DNA of 64,000 bases from Roseibium sp. MMSF_3412 (GTDB taxonomy: Bacteria; Pseudomonadota; Alphaproteobacteria; Rhizobiales; Stappiaceae), in assembly GCF_030733265.1 (NCBI RefSeq), contig NZ_JASHJI010000016.1, positions 1-64,000 on the forward strand. Direction: 5' to 3'. The translations under genes were made by a program, and so were the position numbers. Numbering within the stretch: position 1 is the stretch's first letter; each line of letters begins with the position of its first letter. Under the pieces are notes generated by a model. That model was not told where the DNA came from, made no database searches, and saw nothing but the letters and a program-made list of their open reading frames with translations. Shown here piece after piece: positions 33,971-43,374 of this stretch.

Positions 33971-35515
33971 TTGAGCGAATTCCGCCGACGATATTCCGAC
34001 AAGGCCCCCAAGCTCGCCAGGCAGCATATATCGCGCCTTGCGTTTGTTCTGGCCGGCCTGCTGATCGCGGTCACGTCGGTTTCCCTGCTTTTTGTCGGTT
34101 TTGTCGCGACCCGGGCCTCGACACAACAGACCATTGCCAACGAAGAGCGCCTGTTCCGCAGTGTCGTCGCCGACCAGCAGATAACGCTTGTCCGGGAACA
34201 GATCGGTGTCGCCTCGTCGGATGTTTCCGTCAACAGGCTGGTCAAAACCTTTGATCCCGCCTTTGCTCGGGAGACCTTCGATACGCTTTGGACGAACTAC
34301 CGGCACGACAAGGTGATCCTCATTTCCGGCAGCCGGCAGGTCATGGCGGAATCCTTTCAGGATTACACGCATATCGTCACACGCCCGCTTGCCGAAACGC
34401 CCGAGCTTGAATCAATCGTCGATGAACTGACGACGAAATACATGCTCAATCGTGTCCGCGTTCCCGGCGGGTTCGGTCACCGCTCGCTGCAGGATCTCGA
34501 CGCCTCTGCCTTTGCGATGACAGGGTTCGTGCGGATCGACGGGAAACCGGCCCTTTACGGTGCCATGCCTGTCATTCCCGACCGCTACGAGGCAACGCTG
34601 CCGGATGGAGCGCCCATGATCCTGCTGTCCGCGCTCTTCATTGACGATCCCCTGCTGAAGAAACTGAATGCACAGCCCGCCTTTCGGTCCTTCACCTTCG
34701 CAGAAACCATTCCTTCCCCGCTCGAAGGACCGTCACACCTGATTTCGGATCTTTCCCAATCGCCGATCGGCGTGTTCAGGTGGAAGAGCGAATCCGCAAC
34801 CGCATCGATCTGGCCGACGATCATTCCGGTGATCGCAATCCTGAGCGTCGCGCTCGGTGTGCTCGCTTTCGGCATCGCCTGGAGGATCGGACGCCTGACG
34901 ACGTCGCTGCAGGCCAGCGAACAGCAAAACCGCTATCTTGCCCTGCACGACACACTATCGGGTCTCGGCAACAGGCTGTTGTTCAACAGGGTCCTCGCCT
35001 CGTCCGCCAAGGAACTTCCGGACAAGCGCTTTGCCGTGCTGCACTGCGACCTCGACAGATTCAAGGCCGTGAACGACACGTTCGGTCATGCGGCGGGTGA
35101 TACCGTGATCAAAACCATCGCGGAGCGGTTGAAAGCCGGTGTCGGGCGACAGGGTCTCGTTTGCCGGATCGGCGGCGATGAATTCATGATCATCTACCGG
35201 AACGATACGGCACGCGCACAGCTCAAAGCCCTGTGTGACACGCTAATTGCCTCGGCCCAGGAACCGGTGCCACTCGCAGAGGGGAAGCAGACTGCCGTTG
35301 GCCTCAGCATCGGCATTGCCAGAGCCCCGGAAGACGGCAGCGACCCGGAAGAGCTCGTCGGCCTTTCCGATGCAGCGCTCTATCATTCAAAAGCGCTCGG
35401 CCGGTGCCGTTTTTCCTTCTTTGCCGAAACCCCGGCCGCAGAGGGCGCCTGGACAGCTGAATTCACCGGTGATCAAACGGCTCGTCCGGAAGAGAAGAAG
35501 AAGGCGCACGGTTAG
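33971..35515 (+). CDS. Membrane-anchored diguanylate cyclase, CHASE4-like sensor and GGDEF (paralogue)
   Basis: A 514-residue protein arranged like its upstream neighbour: membrane helix (about 22-45), periplasmic CHASE4-like sensor (about 48-275), second helix (about 280-302) and GGDEF domain (about 320-490) with RIGGDEFMIIY intact. The I-site position reads GRQG, so the RxxD motif is missing. A charged tail (RPEEKKKAHG) follows. The start is a TTG at 33971 with a weak AAGAGA site, and no better ATG or GTG lies near it. It is 225 bp downstream of the first copy, so a separate promoter is possible. Confidence 0.85.
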   Translation: MSEFRRRYSDKAPKLARQHISRLAFVLAGLLIAVTSVSLLFVGFVATRASTQQTIANEERLFRSVVADQQITLVREQIGVASSDVSVNRLVKTFDPAFARETFDTLWTNYRHDKVILISGSRQVMAESFQDYTHIVTRPLAETPELESIVDELTTKYMLNRVRVPGGFGHRSLQDLDASAFAMTGFVRIDGKPALYGAMPVIPDRYEATLPDGAPMILLSALFIDDPLLKKLNAQPAFRSFTFAETIPSPLEGPSHLISDLSQSPIGVFRWKSESATASIWPTIIPVIAILSVALGVLAFGIAWRIGRLTTSLQASEQQNRYLALHDTLSGLGNRLLFNRVLASSAKELPDKRFAVLHCDLDRFKAVNDTFGHAAGDTVIKTIAERLKAGVGRQGLVCRIGGDEFMIIYRNDTARAQLKALCDTLIASAQEPVPLAEGKQTAVGLSIGIARAPEDGSDPEELVGLSDAALYHSKALGRCRFSFFAETPAAEGAWTAEFTGDQTARPEEKKKAHG

Positions 35516-35647
35516 CAGCGTGCAAGTGGCGCAACGCAGCCGATGGGCCGGGTATTCTCACCCGTTGTGCAACGTGTTCAACCGGCAAACATCAAGACTG
35601 GCCGGACCCGTTTCCAGGTCCGGCTTCCCGTTTCATGAAAGCGTATG

Positions 35648-37024
35648 CTAGCCGCGCAGCTGTTCGCTCGGCTCGCGCATGGTCACGAGTTCCTCGGCCG
35701 CTGTCGGATGGACGGCAATCGTCCGGTCGAAATCGGCTTTCGTTGCCCCCATCTGCAAGGTCACACCAAGGATCTGAGCCAATTCGCCGGCATCAGGACC
35801 AACGACATGCACACCCAGAACCTTTTGCGTGTCAGCATCGACAATCATTTTCATGAGCATCTTTTCGTCGCGTCCGGACAAGGTGTGTTTCATCGGACGG
35901 AAGCTGGACTTGTAGATGTCCAGGTTGGGCGTGCGCTCCAGTGCCTCATCCTGGGTCAGACCGACCGTGCCCATTTCCGGCTGGGAGAAGACCGCCGTGG
36001 CAATCAGGCTGTGATCGACCGTCCAGGGCTTGTCGCCGAAGACCGTGTCGGCAAAGGCATGTCCCTCGCGGATCGCAACCGGGGTGAGGTTCGCCCTGTT
36101 GGTCACGTCGCCGACCGCATAGATCGACGGAACGTTCGTCTGCGAGTCCGCACTTACCTTGATCGCTCCAATCCGGTCCATCTCGACGCCGGCCTTTTCC
36201 AGACCGAGATCCTTCGTGTGCGGATTGCGCCCGATCGCGAACATGATCTTGTCGACCGAAAGCGCCTTGCCGCCCTTGGTGTGTCCGACAACACCGCCGT
36301 CGTCACGCTTTTCGATGCTGGAGAACGTGTCGCCCAGAATGACCTTGATCCCCTTCTTCTCCATTTCCTGGCGAACCGAGGTTCTGAGGTCCATGTCGAA
36401 GCCGCGCAGGATTTCCTCACCGCGGTAGATCAGGGTGGTATCGACACCCAGGCCATTGAAAATGCCGGCGAATTCCACGGCAATATAGCCGCCTCCGGCC
36501 ACCACGATGCTGTCGGGCAGCTCCGTCATGTGGAACGCTTCGTTGGAGGTGATCACGTGTTCCATGCCGGGAACAGAATTGTCGACATTCGGCGAAGCCC
36601 CAACCGCAATCAGAATATACTTTGCGGTCAGCGTCTGGCCGGTGGACAGGAGTCGAACCGTGTGCGGATCCTCGATCACGGCGCGGCTGTCATGCGCTTC
36701 CACGTTGGTGCGTTCAAGATTTCGGCGATACAGTCCTTCAAGACGCGTAATCTCCTGGTCTTTCGCCGCGATGAGCTTGTCCCAGGAAAAGCTGCGTTCG
36801 CCGACCGACCATCCAAAACCCTCTGCGTCCTCGAATTCCTCGGAGAACTTGGAGGCATAGACAAACAGCTTCTTCGGCACGCATCCCCGGATGACGCAGG
36901 TTCCGCCATACCTGTATTCCTCGGCGATCCCGACCCTCGCACCATGCGTCGCGGCAATGCGCGCAGCGCGCACGCCGCCTGATCCACCGCCAATTACAAA
37001 AAGATCATAGTCGTAGTCGGTCAT
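35648..37024 (-). CDS. gor: Glutathione-disulfide reductase
   Basis: Flavoprotein of 458 residues that reduces glutathione disulfide with NADPH. The N-terminal FAD motif is IGGGSGGVRAARIAA (about 10-24), the redox-active Cys pair is in GGTCVIRGCVPKK (about 40-52) and the NAD(P) site is VVAGGGYIAVEFAG (about 172-185). The C-terminal catalytic His is in IAVHPTAAEELV (about 438-449). The ATG at 37024 is the natural start. The neighbours DUF2059 and rpiA upstream match the order seen in many rhizobia. Confidence 0.95.
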   Translation of the reverse strand: MTDYDYDLFVIGGGSGGVRAARIAATHGARVGIAEEYRYGGTCVIRGCVPKKLFVYASKFSEEFEDAEGFGWSVGERSFSWDKLIAAKDQEITRLEGLYRRNLERTNVEAHDSRAVIEDPHTVRLLSTGQTLTAKYILIAVGASPNVDNSVPGMEHVITSNEAFHMTELPDSIVVAGGGYIAVEFAGIFNGLGVDTTLIYRGEEILRGFDMDLRTSVRQEMEKKGIKVILGDTFSSIEKRDDGGVVGHTKGGKALSVDKIMFAIGRNPHTKDLGLEKAGVEMDRIGAIKVSADSQTNVPSIYAVGDVTNRANLTPVAIREGHAFADTVFGDKPWTVDHSLIATAVFSQPEMGTVGLTQDEALERTPNLDIYKSSFRPMKHTLSGRDEKMLMKMIVDADTQKVLGVHVVGPDAGELAQILGVTLQMGATKADFDRTIAVHPTAAEELVTMREPSEQLRG

Positions 37025-37246
37025 CGTCGCCTCTTATTGCCTTCGCCTGCTTTCCGATCCTGGAGAGTTCCAAGCCCGCCCCAGATAGGCGCTACGGAAC
37101 TCCATGCAAGGCACGCACCTGAAATGCGCATGGCCCAGCACTTCCAAAACGGCGTTCGTCCAACGAATTAGGCCGCTTTCGCGGCCCGTTCGCCGGTTTC
37201 AGGGACCAGCTTCACTTCTTCGTGCGAGTGCCGTGACACGCGGCAA

Positions 37247-37762
37247 TCACTGCGCCTGGGTTCGTTTCTGAAGTTCCTGCTGAACGATCGTCACCATTTC
37301 GGTGGATGTCTTGTCCTGCCATTCCCGTGCCGCACCGACCGAAAGCTGCGTGACGCGTGGCAGCGTCTTGGTCAGTTTCTGTCCAAGATCGGTCTGATAG
37401 AACTCGGCCAGGCCATTGAGTTCTTCTTCGGTGAAATTGGTTGCCCAGGCTTGGTAGACGAGCGTGTTCAACTCTCCGCGCGTTGGTGCAAGCTGCAAGG
37501 CAACTTCCTGAACCACCTCAATGATTTCCTCGGCGCGCGTCGGCTCTGCCTGGATGAAGGCTGTCCGCGTCTGCTCTGCAAGAATAGGCAGAATTTCGTC
37601 GAACGGTTCCAGCACTTTCGTCACTTCGGCAACACGCTTTGCCGCTTCCATGTGGCTCTCCGAAATCGCGTCCTGAGCAACGGAAGCGCCGGCAAACAAA
37701 GCTGTTGCTGTCATTACGGCGCCAATAACAGCGGCCCGCGGCAAAGCTCTCGCAAGTGTCAT
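37247..37762 (-). CDS. DUF2059 domain-containing exported protein
   Basis: A 171-residue protein with a signal peptide (about 1-29, ending GASVAQ) and a helical DUF2059 domain. Typical of the family is the segment FTEEELNGLAEFYQTDLGQKL (about 112-132). The function of DUF2059 is unknown. It lies between rpiA (55 bp upstream) and gor (222 bp downstream) on the minus strand, and this linkage is common in rhizobia. A GGCCGC/GCGGCC hairpin at 37171-37186 lies downstream but lacks a T-run. Confidence 0.88.
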   Translation of the reverse strand: MTLARALPRAAVIGAVMTATALFAGASVAQDAISESHMEAAKRVAEVTKVLEPFDEILPILAEQTRTAFIQAEPTRAEEIIEVVQEVALQLAPTRGELNTLVYQAWATNFTEEELNGLAEFYQTDLGQKLTKTLPRVTQLSVGAAREWQDKTSTEMVTIVQQELQKRTQAQ

Positions 37763-37817
37763 ACTTCTACTCCTACGTGGCTGTCCGAGTTCCTAACCGG
37801 ACACCAAACACAATAAT

Positions 37818-38510
37818 TCAGGCAGGTACCACGGTCTTTACCCCATTCGTACCTGCAACGTAAGCTTTTGTTGCAAGCCCTATGAAGAGGCCGTGCTCAA
37901 CAACGCCCGGGATGTCGACGAGCCGTCCGGCAAGGGATTGCGCGTCAGGTATGGCCTCCAGATGCGCATCCAGAATGTAATGCCCTCCATCCGTTACGAA
38001 CGGATCTTGTGCACCGCCCCTCAAGACGAGCTTTTCCGGCAAGCCCGCCGCTTCAAGGGTCTTCGCGATCGCGTTCGTGGTTGCCTTCAACCCGAACGGC
38101 ACAACTTCGATCGGCAACGGAAACCGGCCGAGCGTGGCAACTTCCTTGCTGCCATCGGCAATCACGATCATATCGGCTGAAGACGCAGCCACGATCTTTT
38201 CCCGAAGCAGAGCGCCCCCGCCCCCCTTTATCAGGGACAGGCCGGCGTCCAGTTCGTCCGCACCGTCAATTGTCAGGTCGAGCTCAGGCAGTTCGTCAAG
38301 GGTGGTCAGCCGAATACCCAACTCTGAAGCGAGACTGCGTGTGCGCTCCGACGTCGGAACCCCGATCACGTCCAGTCCGTCTGCGACGCGATCGGCAAGC
38401 GCACGTACGAAAAACTCGGCTGTGGACCCGGTTCCGATTCCCAGGCGCATCCCCGGCGTGACGTCTTGCGCTGCTCTTTCGGCCGCCTGCTTCTTAAATT
38501 GATCGCTCAT
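37818..38510 (-). CDS. rpiA: Ribose-5-phosphate isomerase A
   Basis: Interconverts ribose 5-phosphate and ribulose 5-phosphate. The protein has 230 residues, the usual length. It has the substrate loop GIGTGSTAEFF (about 24-34), catalytic Asp and Glu in TIDGADELD (about 80-88) and the KGGGGALLREK motif (about 94-104). The ATG at 38510 starts MSDQFKKQAAERAA; the longer open frame is not homologous. It is probably cotranscribed with the DUF2059 gene and is divergent from the chemoreceptor across 222 bp. Confidence 0.95.
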   Translation of the reverse strand: MSDQFKKQAAERAAQDVTPGMRLGIGTGSTAEFFVRALADRVADGLDVIGVPTSERTRSLASELGIRLTTLDELPELDLTIDGADELDAGLSLIKGGGGALLREKIVAASSADMIVIADGSKEVATLGRFPLPIEVVPFGLKATTNAIAKTLEAAGLPEKLVLRGGAQDPFVTDGGHYILDAHLEAIPDAQSLAGRLVDIPGVVEHGLFIGLATKAYVAGTNGVKTVVPA

Positions 38511-38732
38511 CTGTTTTCCTTCGGCCCAGGCCCGAGCGGATAGGGCGTGACCGCTTGTTCTTTTCGACCGCCGGGTGCTTAGCATGGCCGACCTCTCACG
38601 GTCCAGTGGCATTCAGGGGCGCCTGCGAGAAAGCTCCGGCTCGCGGCGATTGAATGAATTCATTAACCATGACTTTAGATTGATTTGCGAAGTTTAAGCC
38701 TGATATCAGTGGTTAGACATGCGCGGCGACAC

Positions 38733-40502
38733 ATGAACCTCTTCAAATTTAAGCAAAATCAGTCTGAAAATCTGATTCAGGAACATGTTTCTACCGAGTC
38801 GGACGCAGGGGAAAGTTCGCTTCAATCGGTGGAGGCACAAGCTCCAGAACAACTGGAATTTGTGCTCGACAGCCTTGAAGACGATCTGCAGGTCGCAGCG
38901 AAATCGATCAACGTTGCAGCAGAAAATGTTCAAGACCGGCTCGTCAGCCAGATGGATACGCTGGCCCGGATCCGGAATGACACCCAATCCCTGTCCGACC
39001 AGTCTTCCATCGCCGATGAAAACGCTTCAAGCCTCGCCTCCTCGATCCAGGAACTGTCGGCATCCAGCAGCGAGATCGGGTCCCAGGTCGGTGTTTCAAA
39101 CCAGCTCGCCGACGAGGCGCGCGAAGTCGCCGACCAGGCGAACGAAGGCGTTCTGGAACTGAAGCATGCGATCGATGACATTGCGAATGTCGTGAGCCTC
39201 ATCTCCGATATTGCCAAACAGACGAATCTGCTTGCATTGAACGCGACCATCGAAGCGGCGCGGGCCGGTGAAGCCGGAAGAGGCTTCTCGGTGGTTGCCA
39301 GCGAAGTCAAGGCGTTGTCGGTAGAGACCCAGTCGGCAACCGAGCAGATTGTGTCGAATATCGAAAAGCTGAACCTGTCCGCGGAACACTCCCTGGGCTC
39401 CGTAAACAGGATCATCGAAGTCATCGGCAAGATCAGACCCAGCTTTTCAGCGGTTGAAGATGCCGTGCGTTCCCAGGTGGACACGACCAACCTGATCGGC
39501 GAACAGGCCAACAAGACCGCCGAATTTGCTCAAATCGTGGTGCAGAAGGCGCAGGCGATCACAGACAGCGCCGCCTCCGCCGAAGAAGGCGGCACGCTCG
39601 CCCGCGAGACGGGTTCGCAAATGAGTGTTGCGTCAAAATCCCTTCAGAACCGCTTCACGATGATGATCCGGCAGACCGAATTGGGCAACAGGCGCAGGCA
39701 TGACAGGTTGCCGGTCAAGCTTGCCGGTTCCATCTCCAACGGCAGCGCGTCATCGCACGGCGAGACATTGGACCTCTCCGAAGGCGGATGCCTCTTCAAG
39801 GCAGCAGATGACGTGACGCTCCGCCGGAACGACCTTTTGCAGATTGAACTGACCGGTCTCGGCAAAGTCTCAGCAAGGCTGGCAGCCGTCTCCGAGAACG
39901 GTTTTCACTGTTGCTTCCAGGACGTTGAGCCGACCTTCGAGACCGCCTTGATGAGAAAAATCGCGGCCATCCATGAAAGCCATGCGCGCGAGGTCGATTG
40001 CGCTCAAGACGGAGCGGCCAGAATTGCGGCCGCCATGGAGGGTCTTATCTCGAACCGCCTCATGACACTGGACGATCTTTTCGACACGGACTATGCCCCG
40101 ATCGATGGCACCAACCCTCAACAGGTGTCGACCCGGGCCCTGCGCCACCTTGAAACCGTCATTCCGGACATTCAGGAAGAAATCCTGGAAGCCGGCAAGC
40201 CGCATGGCATGGCGTTCTGTGCTTCGGTCGACCGCAATGGCTATCTGCCGGTTCACAACCTGGTCTTTTCCAATCCCCAGCGCCCGGACGACCCGGTCTG
40301 GAACACCGCAAACTGCCGCAACAAACGGATCTTCGATGACCGTGCCGGCTTGAGCGCTGCCAGGAATACCCGCCCCTTCCTCATACAGTCCTATGCCCGA
40401 GACATGGGTGGCGGCAATGTTGTCTGGATGAAGGAAGTCGACGCTCCAATCCTCGTCGAGGGCCGGCACTGGGGCGGTTTCCGCACGGCCTACAAACTTT
40501 GA
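38733..40502 (+). CDS. Cytoplasmic chemoreceptor with PilZ (c-di-GMP-binding) domain
   Basis: A 589-residue methyl-accepting chemotaxis protein without a membrane segment. A signalling coiled coil occupies about 35-305, with the hairpin tip IAKQTNLLALNATIEAARAG near residue 165. A PilZ domain (about 320-400) follows with both c-di-GMP motifs complete: RxxxR in RRHDR and DxSxxG in DLSEGG. The C-terminal part (about 430-589) is a Cache-like module known from other soluble chemoreceptors, with DRNGYLPVHN, ANCRNKRIFDDR and RHWGGFR. The ATG at 38733 is used. It stands between rpiA and gph, genes that are often neighbours, so it may be an insertion. Confidence 0.9.
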   Translation: MNLFKFKQNQSENLIQEHVSTESDAGESSLQSVEAQAPEQLEFVLDSLEDDLQVAAKSINVAAENVQDRLVSQMDTLARIRNDTQSLSDQSSIADENASSLASSIQELSASSSEIGSQVGVSNQLADEAREVADQANEGVLELKHAIDDIANVVSLISDIAKQTNLLALNATIEAARAGEAGRGFSVVASEVKALSVETQSATEQIVSNIEKLNLSAEHSLGSVNRIIEVIGKIRPSFSAVEDAVRSQVDTTNLIGEQANKTAEFAQIVVQKAQAITDSAASAEEGGTLARETGSQMSVASKSLQNRFTMMIRQTELGNRRRHDRLPVKLAGSISNGSASSHGETLDLSEGGCLFKAADDVTLRRNDLLQIELTGLGKVSARLAAVSENGFHCCFQDVEPTFETALMRKIAAIHESHAREVDCAQDGAARIAAAMEGLISNRLMTLDDLFDTDYAPIDGTNPQQVSTRALRHLETVIPDIQEEILEAGKPHGMAFCASVDRNGYLPVHNLVFSNPQRPDDPVWNTANCRNKRIFDDRAGLSAARNTRPFLIQSYARDMGGGNVVWMKEVDAPILVEGRHWGGFRTAYKL

Positions 40503-40576
40503 ACGGGTCTTCCTGCTTGCGGTCCCCTCACCTTTGCGGTTAGGGAAACAGTCCGTCATCCTGTTCTGAGGGTCTC

Positions 40577-41242
40577 ATGTCCGTTCTCGTATTCGATCTC
40601 GACGGCACGCTGGTGTCGTCGATGGAAGATCTTGTCGCCACACTCAATGTCGTGCTCACCTCAAACGGCCATTCGGCTGTTCCGCAGGAAAAGGTCGTCC
40701 ACATGGTCGGCATGGGCGCCAAGGTGCTGCTGCAACGCGGACTGGACTATAATGAAGTCAGCTGGACCGAGGAGATGGTACAGCCGCTCTATCACCAGTT
40801 CATAGACCACTACGCGGCCAACATCGCGGTCCACACCCGCGCTTTCGACGGTGTTGTTGCCTCTCTTGAGCGTTTCAGGAGCGAAGGCTGGAAGCTTGCC
40901 GTGTGCACCAACAAGGCGGAGCGGCTGACCCTGCCGCTGCTGGCAGAACTGGACCTTGCGAAGTACTTTGATGCGGTCGTCGGCGGGGACACATTCAGTG
41001 TGTCAAAACCCAACGCCGAACCCGTGCACGGTGCGATCGAACGCGCCGGCGGATCGATCAAAGGATCCGTCATGATCGGCGATAGCGGCACCGACATCAG
41101 CGCTGCGCGCAACGCGGGCATCCCGGTCGTCGCGGTCGATTTCGGCTACACGCCCGTTCCGGTTCACGAGCTTGGGCCGGACAAGGTGATTTCGCACTTT
41201 GACGAGTTGCCCGCAGCGATCGCCGGTGTGACTGGAGCCTGA
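40577..41242 (+). CDS. gph: Phosphoglycolate phosphatase (HAD family)
   Basis: A HAD phosphatase of 221 residues. The nucleophile motif is FDLDGTLVSS (residues 6-15), motif II is VCTNK near 107, and the acidic motif III is MIGDSGTDISAA near 157-168. It removes phosphate from 2-phosphoglycolate or a related small metabolite. Position near rpiA and gor supports the gph call because this linkage is usual in rhizobia. HAD substrate calls are approximate. Confidence 0.88.
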   Translation: MSVLVFDLDGTLVSSMEDLVATLNVVLTSNGHSAVPQEKVVHMVGMGAKVLLQRGLDYNEVSWTEEMVQPLYHQFIDHYAANIAVHTRAFDGVVASLERFRSEGWKLAVCTNKAERLTLPLLAELDLAKYFDAVVGGDTFSVSKPNAEPVHGAIERAGGSIKGSVMIGDSGTDISAARNAGIPVVAVDFGYTPVPVHELGPDKVISHFDELPAAIAGVTGA

Positions 41243-41425
41243 CAGGGCAGATGTTGAATGGTTTCCGGCTGTCTCAAACGCCTGTCCAGCCGTACTTCCC
41301 AGGTAAGAGCGCCTTCTCAGCAGTCTATCCCCAGCGTATTTGCGCCCCCGGTTGAGCAGACCTGCGCAGGCATGTGCACGGCTGATATGCTCACCGGCAC
41401 CTGATTCCAAAGGGATGGAAACACA

Positions 41426-43294
41426 ATGGCAACGCAGACGGCGCCAAATCAGACACGCGAGAAGATGCTCAAGGGGCTTGGGTATCAGAAGTCCGGCGAG
41501 ATCGAAAAGGCGCAGCGCTGCTACAAACAGGTTCTGAAGAAACTGCCGAACAATGCGGATGCGCTGCATCTTCTGGGCGTCACCTACCGGCAACTTGGCT
41601 ATCCGAAGCGGGCGATTGAATACATTCAGAAAGCCATCGGCGTGAACGCCAACCAGGCGCCGTTCTATGCCAATCTGGCGCGGGCGATGATGGATGTCGG
41701 CACCGACGCGGAAAGCATGCTCGCGGTTGCTGAAAAGGCGCTTTCGCTCAATCCGCAGGAGAAGGAAGCGCTCAACATCAAGGGCATCGCCCTCACCAGC
41801 CTGCAACAGACGGATGAGGCGGAAGAGATTTTCCAGCATCTGCTTGTCAGGTTTCCGGAATTCGGAGACGCCTACCGCAACTATGGCCTGCTGCTCAGAG
41901 AGAACAAGGACTATAAAAAGGCCATAGCCTTCTTTCACAGAGCCGTTCAACTCAACCCCGACAATCCGCAAAACTATATTGAAAGATCGCGTTGCCGCCA
42001 TGAGCAGAAAGACTTCAAGGTCGCTGAAGCAGAGCTGGCCGAAGCACTCGAGCGCTTTCCGGACAATGCCGACCTGAAGCACGAAGCCGCAAGGGTGCTC
42101 TTCTCGATTTCCCGAACCGATGTGGGCGTGAAATACGCGGAGGAAGCCGTTGAGGACAATCCCAATAACTACCACCGCCTGGTAACGCTTGCCGTCCAGT
42201 ACCTTATGCTGGGGCGCGGCGACGAGGCCGTGCAAACCTTTCTGAAAGCGAAGAAACTCGCGCCGGCAGGAGCGGCCGGGATCGATTGGAACCTCTCTCT
42301 CGCTTATCTTTCGGTTGGCGATCTGACCAACGGATGGGCGCTGCACCACGCGCGCTTCGGCGACGCAAATTCCACGGCAAACAAGCGGATATTCGATGCG
42401 CCCGAATGGGAAGGCGAAGACATTTCCGACAAAACCGTGCTTGCCTGGTGCGATCAGGGCCTTGGGGACGCCCTGCGAGGCTGCACCATGCTGCACGAAC
42501 TGATCGAGCGCGCCGGAAAGGTCGTCCTGGAGGTCGCACCAAAAACCGTGCCGTGGTTTCAGCGCTCATTTCCCGAGGCTCATGTTCGCGCGGCCCAAAT
42601 CAAGCCGGACCTGACGACGGACGAGAACGACTTTGACCTCACGGCAAATCTCGTGGACATCGCAAAGTTCTTCCGCCCGGATTTCGAATCTTTCGGTAAC
42701 GCCAGGACACCGCCGTTTTCCTTCGATCTGGACCTCGCACACACATTTTTCGATCGTCTGAAGAGCCGGGCCGACAAACCGATCGTCGGCATTGGATGGC
42801 GGTCACGGAACCTCGCGATCTACCGTGCCCGCTACTATCTCTCCGCTCCCGAATTCTATCCGATCATCGACATGGAAGATGTCACTTTCGTCAATCTGCA
42901 GTATCTCAGTGCGCTGAAAGAGATCCAGTTCTTCGAAGCCAAATCGAAGGGCGCGTTTGTCAATTTCGAGGATGTCGACCTTTTCGACGACCTGGAAGCG
43001 GCTGCAGCCTTGACCGCCTGTTGCGACCTCGTCGTCTCGGCCAATGTCAGCGTGACCGAAGTATCCGGTGTACTTGATGTTCCGACCATACGCTTCGGAC
43101 CACAGGAAGCAGCGCTGACACTCGGTCAGGACGGTGTTCCCTGGCATCCGTCGACAACCTACCTGCGCATGGACGAAAACAAGCTTGCCGTCGACATGGT
43201 GCCAACCATCCGGCAAACGCTGGAAGACCATCTCAGCACCTTTGATCCGTCACGGCGCAACAAACGGCTTCAACTCGATACCGGTGCCAGTTAA
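41426..43294 (+). CDS. TPR protein with glycosyltransferase-like C-terminal domain, FlmG-like
   Basis: A 622-residue soluble protein. About eight tetratricopeptide repeats fill residues 10-285 (for example NADALHLLGVTYRQLGYPKR and NYGLLLRENKDYKKAIAFF). The C-terminal half (about 300-610) resembles the GT-B-like module that follows TPRs in protein glycosyltransferases, with WCDQGLGDALR, VGIGWRSRNLAIYRARYYL and the LVVSANVSVTEVSG segment. FlmG of Caulobacter has this plan and moves a nonulosonic acid onto flagellin, so it is the best match in concept. Next door lie genes for an activated nonulosonate. The catalytic role and target are inferred. The ATG at 41426 follows AAAGGGATGG. Confidence 0.75.
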   Translation: MATQTAPNQTREKMLKGLGYQKSGEIEKAQRCYKQVLKKLPNNADALHLLGVTYRQLGYPKRAIEYIQKAIGVNANQAPFYANLARAMMDVGTDAESMLAVAEKALSLNPQEKEALNIKGIALTSLQQTDEAEEIFQHLLVRFPEFGDAYRNYGLLLRENKDYKKAIAFFHRAVQLNPDNPQNYIERSRCRHEQKDFKVAEAELAEALERFPDNADLKHEAARVLFSISRTDVGVKYAEEAVEDNPNNYHRLVTLAVQYLMLGRGDEAVQTFLKAKKLAPAGAAGIDWNLSLAYLSVGDLTNGWALHHARFGDANSTANKRIFDAPEWEGEDISDKTVLAWCDQGLGDALRGCTMLHELIERAGKVVLEVAPKTVPWFQRSFPEAHVRAAQIKPDLTTDENDFDLTANLVDIAKFFRPDFESFGNARTPPFSFDLDLAHTFFDRLKSRADKPIVGIGWRSRNLAIYRARYYLSAPEFYPIIDMEDVTFVNLQYLSALKEIQFFEAKSKGAFVNFEDVDLFDDLEAAAALTACCDLVVSANVSVTEVSGVLDVPTIRFGPQEAALTLGQDGVPWHPSTTYLRMDENKLAVDMVPTIRQTLEDHLSTFDPSRRNKRLQLDTGAS

Positions 43295-43374
43295 CCGCCG
43301 GTCCGCAGTTTATTGCCCAAGGGACAGATCTATTTCGATTGAAACGCTGCGCGGCTCGTCGGAACGCCGCCTGG

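Noticed and set aside
35645..36982. A 445-residue open frame antisense to gor
   Set aside because: gor is complete on the other strand; the antisense frame is a shadow.
37171..37186. GGCCGC/GCGGCC hairpin downstream of the DUF2059 gene
   Set aside because: A short stem without a T-run is common by chance in GC-rich DNA; I mention it only in the gene entry.
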